Source of the DNA: Fragilaria crotonensis | Taxonomy: Eukaryota; Bacillariophyta; Fragilariophyceae; Fragilariales; Fragilariaceae | DNA length: 64,000 nt | Direction: 5' to 3' | Assembly (NCBI GenBank): GCA_022925895.1 | Contig: JAKSYS010000210.1 | Location: 1 to 64,000 of the forward strand | In this document: one piece after another, positions 56,737 to 64,000 of the stretch | Position numbering within the stretch: the stretch's first letter is position 1 | Layout of the letters: every line of letters starts with the position of its first letter | Position numbers and translations under genes: made by a program | The notes under the pieces: generated by a model | Seen by the model: the letters and a program-made list of their open reading frames with translations, nothing else | What the model was told of the DNA's origin: nothing | Databases searched by the model: none

Positions 56737-57205
56737 GCTGGCTGTCCTTGTAGCTTCATCATTTCTCGCTACTTTTACGGAAGCTCACTCGGTCAAGGGC
56801 TGTCCTCAAGTTCTCGTAGTTCGTTGCTCAAGCACAAAAGGAGGAGTACTCACTCGGTCATTGGCTGTTATTGTAGTCCCTTGGACTTCGTTCCTCCAAC
56901 ACAATAGTACCAAGGAGAAGTCTCACTAGTAGGTCATTGGCTGATCTCATAGTCTCTTCATTCCTCCAACACAATGATAAAGAATTCACTCGGTCACTGT
57001 CGTAGTAGTATCTCCTCCATTAGTACCATACCATGAACTCACTCCTCGGGCACTGGCTGTCCTCGTAGTCTCATCTTCAATCCTCCTCCAGCACAAGTAC
57101 AACAATGCTACCAACGAGACCTCACTTGATCCCTGCTGTAGTCTCTTCTTTTCTCGAAGACCCCACTCCTCGGTCACTGGCTGTCCTTGTACTGGCGCAA
57201 CGAGA
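56737..57205. repeat. Degenerate minisatellite, units of roughly 80-100 bp
   Basis: About six diverged units sharing the order cactcggtca-ttggctgtcct-tgtagtctcttc-attcctccaacacaa-tagtacca(a). Clear instances begin near 56737, 56790, 56858, 56930, 57033 and 57170. Non-coding. Confidence 0.65.
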
Positions 57206-58150
57206 GCTGACTCGGCCACCGTCGCACAATGGGTGTAAAAAGACTCACATTTGCGAAATTGTCGATGATCAAATGCCAAAGCACTGACCTGGGAAGATCC
57301 AGAAAGGCAGATTGCTGACTTGTGATCCTTTGTTGTGTTGGTGTCAAGATCTTGAGACCTTTTGTAGTGCTGAGTGCTGAGTTTACTCTCCGTGTAGGGT
57401 CTACTCCAGCACTAAAAAGAATTTTTATCGTCTTCAAAAATTGATAAATGCATACTGAGTCTACGTGTCCCTACGATATGTAGGCTCAGGATGAAACAAG
57501 CCATACCAGCTATGGTGATTCACTGATTCACTAGGTAGAGTAGGCAAAGTCTTACCCGACCGTAGGAGTCTCAGAGTGATTAGTATAGCCGGAGAGCCGA
57601 TAAACCCATTGATTGGATGTCCTTTGGAAAGTCTCGAACCTATGCCCCAGAAAGTGCAACAAATTGAAACGACCGGTATCATAGTAGAAGAACGTGGTAA
57701 TAGATCGAGTTCGACATATACGTAATCCAACTATGAGTAGTGGTGTACAGCGTTTACATTCTAGATTTCAGAACAATGCTCTCGATTTTCCCTTAATGTA
57801 TGACAAGGTTTTCCCTATAATCAAAACCGTGTTTGCGTGTTACACGAAGACCAAGGTGTTCGGTTGTCTCATGGAATATGTCGTAATACAATATTTATTG
57901 AAAGAAATACTCCGAAATGACCCGTGCTCGTTCGCTTAATGAATTCTTGCGAACTGGACATTTCATCTGGTACTAAAGTTTGATGTAGAAAGTGACGAAG
58001 TTTTGGCATGCATTCGGGTTTGAGCCCGAAGCCTGTAGGTTCCTACGTGTTTCTGTAGCTTCCATGGACTTCGTTCGAGGAGCAAAACACGAAAACCAAC
58101 CTCTGGTAGTCGTTTTGTCTTGAACATAAGTTCAGACTGTGGGTGCGAAG
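57206..58150. other. Intergenic region upstream of the HSF gene
   Basis: About 950 bp, no gene recognised. The last 200 bp presumably contain the HSF promoter. Confidence 0.35.
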
Positions 58151-59194
58151 ATGTTCACCAACATCCCGTCGCGGCAGAAGACAGCATCAGCCCTCGAGAG
58201 TTTGGGCATTTCGGCAGATGGGAGAGGGTCAATGATATCTCCGGCTGTGTTGGCGGCTGTTGGTGGATTGGCTTCGTCCCTTGCTCGTTCACGTCCTGAG
58301 CTGTACTCGGAGTATGAGCCAATCAACTCAATACTTGCACGCGATTACACGCCCCGAAATGTGAATTCAGAGATTCTTGCTGCCCTTGTTGGTCGCAGGC
58401 AGGATGCCCTTTGCGAAGCGTTGCTCGGTCGTTCCCTTCCTTTTTCAAACCCTTTGGAAGCACTAGTCGCTGCTTCCCCTCAGTTATCGGCGACGGAGGC
58501 TTTCCAACAAGGAGCCATGGTGAATCAATACTTCCAACGCGGACGAGAAGACGCCCTGTTGTCCTTGCTGAAGTCCGAGGCTCTTGGTCCTTCGTTCTTG
58601 CCACGAAATCCTGCCGTGATACCTTCCGCAAGCGTGCGAACAGAACCAGTTATCAAGGAAGGTCAGGATCGTGCACCCGAGATTACTAACGCCGTTGCCT
58701 TGGAGGCTTTGGGCAGTTTCGGGATTGAGCGACGCCATCGGAATGTCCCTTACTTCGATGCTTCTAAACTGGAGGATCCTGATCCCACCTTTGTCAGCAA
58801 TCGCAGACCGCGTGGTGGCATCAGTGAACCTTTTCCAGAAAAGCTCCATCGCATGTTGAGAGAAGCCGAAGATGGCGGTGAATCCGATGTAGTTTCTTTC
58901 TACCCTCACGGTCGTGCCTTTTCCATTCACCACGCCGAACGCTTCTGTCGCGAGGTTATGCCTCGGTATTTCAAGCTGTCCAGATTGAGCTCCTTCCAAC
59001 GCCAGCTCAACCTCTACGGATTCACCCGAATCACCGCAGGTCCAGACACCGGTGGTTACTACCACGAGCTCTTCCTCAAGGGCCGTCCTGCCTTGGCCAT
59101 TCACATTAGGCGAGCAGGTGCCCCAAAGGCTCGTCGCATTGGTCGCACTCTAAACCGGCGCACCCTCCTACAGTACCTGATTTCTATTCCATGA
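58151..59194 (+). CDS. Heat-shock-factor-type DNA-binding protein
   Basis: 347 residues from ATG 58151 (MFTNIPSRQKTASALESLGI). The N-terminal 220 residues are Ala/Leu/Ser-rich without a recognised fold. The HSF DNA-binding domain lies at about 226-322: EPFPEKLHRMLREAE, VSFYPHGRAFSIHHAERFCR and the recognition helix region LSRLSSFQRQLNLYGFTRI. It lacks a clear heptad-repeat trimerisation region, as do many diatom HSF-like factors, and the domain is C-terminal rather than N-terminal. Near 59172 a shift by one missing base would give the alternative end VPDFYSMTPVKTANEEG..., stopping at 59259; that end looks more natural and fits the window-wide base losses. Nuclear location inferred. Confidence 0.85.
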   Translation: MFTNIPSRQKTASALESLGISADGRGSMISPAVLAAVGGLASSLARSRPELYSEYEPINSILARDYTPRNVNSEILAALVGRRQDALCEALLGRSLPFSNPLEALVAASPQLSATEAFQQGAMVNQYFQRGREDALLSLLKSEALGPSFLPRNPAVIPSASVRTEPVIKEGQDRAPEITNAVALEALGSFGIERRHRNVPYFDASKLEDPDPTFVSNRRPRGGISEPFPEKLHRMLREAEDGGESDVVSFYPHGRAFSIHHAERFCREVMPRYFKLSRLSSFQRQLNLYGFTRITAGPDTGGYYHELFLKGRPALAIHIRRAGAPKARRIGRTLNRRTLLQYLISIP

Positions 59195-59352
59195 CTCCAG
59201 TTAAGACTGCCAATGAAGAAGGCAACTCCAAGCCTCCAGCTCGCGTAGACAAGTGGTAAAACGCACGTGTAGCGGTGCACCAATGTTAGAGGTTGTACTC
59301 TGGAGTTCTCGAGTTTAAGTTTTGCATGATTTTATTATAACGAAATTGATAG

Positions 59353-61188
59353 CTACGTCTCTAGCTTCGCCTTTTTTCTTGCAAGACTGTGACCGTTGCT
59401 GAAGGGAGGTTCCCGTTCTGGTTCCTTCCCTTCTGGTGAAATGCCGGATGCTACCATCATGGGGTTTTCCAGAAGTAGTTCAAGTGTCAAATCCAAGTTT
59501 CCAATCATGGCGGCCATCATGAATGGGTATACGCCAAGTTTCCCATCTCGAGTCCCTAAAGCGAGAGGAGCTGCCTTGACTAACGATTGTACCCCTTCAT
59601 TCCATTGCTTGCCCGTCTCAATCGCCCAATGGAGCGGCATCTTGAAATCCTTGTCCAAAGCTCTCGCACCATCAGGGTAGGCATTTACAAATATCGTGAT
59701 GGGGTTGTCCTCAGCTCGATTTTCCGATAACAATCGATGGTAGAGCGGCTTCTGATTAACACCTTTGTTAAGCCAATATTGCTCCTCGTCGACTCCTTCG
59801 CTTCTGTCACACATAGCGGCACGGTGCAGGGGAAGGTATCCTTCCTCGTCTCGTTCGCGTACCTGCCAAGGGAACAGCATAATCGCAGATCGTATGAACT
59901 GTGGAGGGGTCGGTATACTGGCTGCAGCGTGCAAAACTCTCCAGCGAGCACAGCCCGGCGGTGGATCCTGATACGAGCGGTGGTAGGTGAGCCGCAAGAA
60001 CAAGTCATACATGCGCCACATCGGGACAGCAGTATCCCGGACAAAGAGGTCTTCAATTGGCGTGGATGCGTCTTTCCGCTCCGTTGTGACCTCCAACTTT
60101 TTGTCCTCCATGGAAAACATGGGGATATATAACGTGGACCGGGAGTATGCGATACAATTCGAGTCGATTGACTGCTTCAGGGTACAGGTCGAAGATAAGA
60201 TGGACTGCATCAAGCGGGACACCGTAGCATCCAGCGTAGAAGATTGGCGTGCGAAGTTTGTGATCCATCGTGCGAGCTGCCTCGTGAGCCCCATGATATC
60301 TCTCCTCATTTGTCAGTAACTTTATCACTTCAGTCGTGCATCCAGCAGCACATGCAGAGTGCAACGGTGTTTGCTGCTTACACTCCCGCATCAACAAAAG
60401 ACAAGATTGGCCATCCAGGAGCTGTGGTGCAGCATCTAGAGTTGTAGGCGCTGGCAAATGGATGAAAGGTAACAAAATTTCGGACACGAATACAAGTCAT
60501 TGACAGCGAGTTGCCGCACCATTTCAACAATCAATGGAGGGTAGCTGGCAGCAATCAAGATAGATGCGGTCAAGTTAGGATCACAAAAGTCTTGAAGAGG
60601 TACATAGTCAATTGGAAGCCCTGCTGCCTTGGAGTACGCCACGTCTAGCAGCAGCCTCACGCATACCGCATTCACATCACCTCCAAGTACCAAAAGAAGG
60701 TGCAGAGGCGTTGATTGACCTTCGCTTTCCTGCATTAGAACAGCTTGTGGGTATGCGATCAATAGCAGCGCGATGACGGACGGATCATAGGCAAATTGAC
60801 CACCGCATGCATTGTGAAGAGGGGTATTTCCGTCTCTATCGGTCATTCCAGCGGATTCTGGACGCATTGTTAACATGGCTCTCAATAATGCTAGAGGACA
60901 CTCTCCGCTTTCGCAGGCGAGATGAATTGCGGTCAAAGCTCGCCCATTTCCACCCTGGGATGTTGTTGGCAAAATTTCGTCCGGATGAGATATGGTTCGT
61001 TTCATTGCTTCATCCCATTCACCATTCTCTATGTGCACTTGAAGTTGTGTAAGCTCATCTTCCACCTCCCTCAATCCAGCGACATCGGCTTCCATTCCCA
61101 AGTTATCGGCAACAATGATGTTGTCCCCGTCGTCATGCAAAGGGGGATTGCGAGCAACCGCGACATCATGTTCGTTGTTGTTGCTCAT
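59353..61188 (-). CDS. Ankyrin-repeat protein
   Basis: Three frames join into about 610 residues. Start ATG 61188 (MSNNNEHDVAVARNPPLHDD). Ankyrin units: LTAIHLACESGECPLALLRA, GNTPLHNACGGQFAYDPSVI, STPLHLLLVLGGD, QQTPLHSACAAGCTTEVIKL, RTPIFYAGCYGVPLDAVHLI, GYLPLHRAAMCDR, KMPLHWAIETGKQWNE and VYPFMMAAMIGNLDLTLELL. The C-terminus is basic (HSLARKKAKLET). Frame changes near 60475 and 60140 look like small base losses. No enzymatic or membrane segment is visible. Diatoms hold many such proteins of unknown function; partner binding is inferred only from the repeats. Confidence 0.75.
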
Positions 61189-61960
61189 AGAACAGCTGCT
61201 CTCCTCTTTTGTTCAAGAGACTTTCCAACAGAAATGCCTTCTGCGATGAGATAGCATACAACTCACAACTAAGGAGATCCGTACTCTGAACTCGGAACTC
61301 GGGGTATTGTCCTTGTACCCAGGAGTGGAGTGTATTCCAGTGGGGCTGCGATACTCCAGTACAAGTATGTATGATACCAAATACACTGCGACCAGCGACC
61401 AGCGACCAGCGACTGCAAAGCCGAATTTCTCGGTTGCAAGTCCAAGACGGCACAGCGACTGAGAATTGTCTTCCAAACGAGAGCTCCAGTACAAGTAGTG
61501 TGTAAGTAGATACTCAAGTACATAAGTTCGAAACGGCATACTCGTATGTAGAGTCGTACGCTGACTTCCTACGGAAACAGGAGATTATGTTTTTATATTT
61601 CAGTTTTTTACTTAAAACAATGAAGTGTGAACTCCTAGTAGCATCAGGTATAGCAGTACTATTAGGATTTTACTTGCATAGACATAGCCACTAGAGAGCA
61701 AGCATGAAGCATATGTATGGATACATTGTGTATCATACAGTTCTACAGAGTTTCCAAAATCGGGATCACCGAATGGCTGGCACAAACACCCTGGCATTGT
61801 CATAAGTCATAACAGATAGTCATACTACAAGTGCAGTATTGTACCGTTTGTACGCAGAGTATACATATACGACATATATCGTACGTCGTATTCATATTCT
61901 TCTGGGATTGGAATGGTCTTGGAGTACGACGTACGGAGTACACTCCTGGGATAATCCTGA
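61189..61960. other. Intergenic region
   Basis: No gene. GTAC words and short direct repeats (gcgaccagcgaccagcgac at 61389-61411) are present. Confidence 0.4.
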
Positions 61961-63283
61961 CTCCTGACCAGGCCTCATTATTTTCGGTTTTTTATTAATT
62001 TCGGGAATTTTCCGAAATTAAGGTCTGAGAAACTCCTGAAAATAACGGTGACGTGGCACTTTTCTCTCGTACAACGCTGTGTTAAAAATGGTCGAACTTT
62101 GATGGTCGAAGGGATGGGATGGTGAAAACTGTCGGAATTTCAATTCTGAAGTTACAACCATCTCCCATCACACCCAAGAAGTCCATAGGTGCATTGGAAT
62201 TCAATAAAAATTAAAACATGAAGTGTCCTGTGCAGATTTGTGAGTGTGTGTTTGTGTCAAAAGCTACGTTGGGTGTGGTATGTTTGTCGCGTACAACCTT
62301 CGGGTTTGGCAATACTGGTACTCCTGACAGCAAACTGCACATGAAAGTGGACACAACATAATAGAATATCTACAGATCTACCATTGAACAGTTCAAATAG
62401 CATTGTGAGCCCTCTTTGCAAACAGCTGCATTGATTTAAGAGGATGATTGGAGCAAGAATTCTATTGAACAAATCTTAGAATATGAAGAGTGCAGCCGAT
62501 GCATGTCGAATTAAAGTAGCTATGAAGCAAGTGGAAGCAGTGCAACAAGATCACCATACCATGGTGCTGGTCTGAAGTCAATGACATCTCATTTTTCTTT
62601 CAATTGTGGATGGGTGTTGTGGAGCAATGGAGTTGCAGAGAATGCTGGGAAATCAATGATGAGATTCCTGCATGGTTCTTCAACAAGAACTAAGATCTGT
62701 GTTTCATGGCACCAAGTGATATCATAAGAGCATTACAACATCAGAATTTTTGCCTCTTGGCAAACATCTGAGAGGAAACATTGAGAGCATTTACGCCGAC
62801 TTTGGACATCTAAGCCAGAATAGCCTAGTATGTTGATTGTGAAGGGGAAGTAGTGTGTAGCTTGAAAGGCAGTGACAAGATTGGATGCAATAGAATGCAC
62901 AAGTTGCTTTCTTCAGAGACTGTTTGACCTCTGGCTTACTGCTAGTGTGTTGCCCAGTATGAGCATGGTGGAATCTGGCTTTGCCATCATCATTTTGAAA
63001 GGGATCAACATTAGGAGATAGTGAAGCATTACCAACATCACCTGCCCCAATGAATCACTTTTACAGTGCACACAAGAACACAGAAACCTTCATGAGCCTT
63101 TCTATTTAGTAAGCAGTCCATCAATGGAACAAAAGGGTGTACTTTTGGGCACTTAATGGTGAGTAAACAATGCCATTTAGGTAATTCCCGAATTTAATCC
63201 GAAAATAAGTTTTCAAAACTCCCGAATTTAGCTATTTTCGTTATTTTCGGATTTACACGAAAATAAGGAGGCCTGCTCCTGAC
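61961..63283. mobile_element. Decayed hAT-like DNA transposon
   Basis: 1,307 bp (61969-63275) with 18-bp terminal inverted repeats differing at one position (CAGGCCTCATTATTTTCG left; complement of CAGGCCTCCTTATTTTCG right) and an exact 8-bp duplication, CTCCTGAC, at 61961-61968 and 63276-63283. Both ends begin with CAG, as in hAT. Inside, the plus strand near 62950-63003 reads LPSMSMVESGFAIIILKG, a recognisable remnant of the hAT C-terminal VES-F motif. The rest is not readable as a transposase, so it is a non-autonomous or deeply decayed copy, unrelated in ends to the hAT at 21634. Confidence 0.82.
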
Positions 63284-63782
63284 TCAGAGTCGGTACCAGA
63301 TAGCACGTCTATCAAAAGGCGTATGCGTGCATGAGCATATATAGGGGTCTAGTACAGTAGACATATCGGTAACTCGTACTACCAGTACCGCTACATTACA
63401 ATGGTACCGGGGAGGTCCGGCAAAATCACGTTTCTTCTCGTAGCTTCTACGTGCAATAAATACCAAGCAGAGGTGCGTGGCCGGACCTTTGGTACCACGT
63501 ACCAGTACACTGGATTTCGTGCTCCACTACCCAGTATACCTGGTACGACTGCAGAATGCGCAGCCGCGTTGGAGGGAGAATTCCAATCCAGTATCAGTTC
63601 TTGTACCATGGTACTGTATTATGCGCCATAGACGCCATCCGTGATCGGTGAAAACTCATTTCCAGTTGTCCCAATGGGCACATTCTGTTAGATGAACATC
63701 TTCCTCCCAAGTGCTACAACTCCATTTCTTGAGGTGCGTCTTTCTTGCCATCACAAAAACCCCACACAGCATACACAGCGTC
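63284..63782. other. Intergenic region with short repeat copy B
   Basis: GTAC-rich at 63360-63620, holding the short palindrome-ended repeat. Probably the promoter region of the gene at the right edge. Confidence 0.4.
63413..63489. repeat. Short palindrome-ended repeat, copy B
   Basis: About 77 bp matching copy A at 1010-1084. Inverted ends AGGTCCGGC / GCCGGACCT with an internal hairpin CGTAG-ctt-CTACG. Better preserved than copy A. Confidence 0.6.
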
Positions 63783-64000
63783 ATGGATCGCTCCAGCTCC
63801 AGTGGCAAATCCCGTGAACCCTTTCGACCTTCGCGATCCTCGAGAAACAACCGTTCGTTCACACAGCGGTCAAGGAGCAAGTATTCCATAGACAGGGATG
63901 ACGTCTCAGATTCTTCACATTCAAGTCGAAAACAGTGCCCGTTTGGTCCGGTCCATCGAATTCTGCCGCTGGAAGCTTTCGCGACGAAGATATCTTCGCG
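63783..64000 (+). CDS. N-terminal part of an unknown Ser/Arg-rich protein (runs off right edge)
   Basis: ATG 63783 opens a frame that is still open at the window end (72 codons): MDRSSSSGKSREPFRPSRSS ... FGPVHRILPLEAF. Low-complexity Ser/Arg start, no signal peptide, no recognised domain. Whether this is the true first exon cannot be judged from here. Confidence 0.45.
   Translation, partial: MDRSSSSGKSREPFRPSRSSRNNRSFTQRSRSKYSIDRDDVSDSSHSSRKQCPFGPVHRILPLEAFATKISS

Noticed and set aside
1-64000. tRNA, rRNA or CRISPR features
   Set aside because: No cloverleaf with a credible T-arm, no rRNA core sequence and no regular repeat-spacer array was found on either strand by eye.

Overview
The window looks like nuclear DNA of a diatom, most likely a pennate one. 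The evidence is the mixture of genes: an HSF-type DNA-binding protein of the short diatom kind, a bZIP factor, a GT48 beta-1,3-glucan (callose-type) synthase, a HAD phosphatase whose N-terminus resembles a diatom bipartite plastid signal (hydrophobic stretch then HA-FVV), secreted SET and kelch proteins, and sparse short GT..AG introns of about 65-90 nt. The species is an inference from recognised families; no marker gene fixes it.

Layout. 1-456 is the 5' part of a secreted histidine acid phosphatase (minus strand). It is divergent from a large plus-strand fusion gene (1330-4401) joining a degenerate myo-inositol-phosphate-synthase-like domain, a PfkB sugar/inositol kinase and an HMG box. A bZIP gene (4704-6343, minus) follows. 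6610-15601 is a decayed LINE (copy 1). 16448-18542 is a TPR protein, 18852-19751 an ATP10-like mitochondrial assembly factor, and 20375-21323 a 3-hydroxyisobutyrate/glyoxylate reductase-family enzyme. 21626-24543 is a complete-ended hAT DNA transposon, 24917-25509 a TA-flanked MITE, and 25798-26344 a tandem duplication. Then come a secreted SET protein (26598-28388), a plastid-type HAD phosphatase (28413-29258, minus), the glucan synthase (29981-36604), a kelch-membrane-RING protein (36868-38855, minus), a small secreted protein (39804-40711), a lipase-maturation-factor family protein (41293-43147) and a polytopic membrane protein (43193-43936, minus). 44476-53335 is a second LINE of the same family, much better preserved, with a 19-bp target duplication. 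53336-58150 is repeat-rich and gene-poor. The right part holds an HSF-like gene (58151-59194), an ankyrin gene (59353-61188, minus), a decayed hAT-like element (61961-63283) and the start of an unknown gene (63783-64000).

The most unusual items are the inositol-synthase-like/PfkB/HMG fusion and the LINE family. The LINEs have three ORFs: an unknown ORF1, a coiled-coil ORF2 overlapping it by about 90 nt in the -1 frame, and an APE-endonuclease/RT/RNase H/zinc-finger ORF3 that starts through an ATGA stop-start overlap. Both couplings are kept in two diverged copies. Much of the window, host genes included, carries one- or two-base indels, often in homopolymers and mostly deletions. This suggests residual consensus errors of a long-read assembly rather than widespread pseudogenes, so several host genes are annotated across their breaks.
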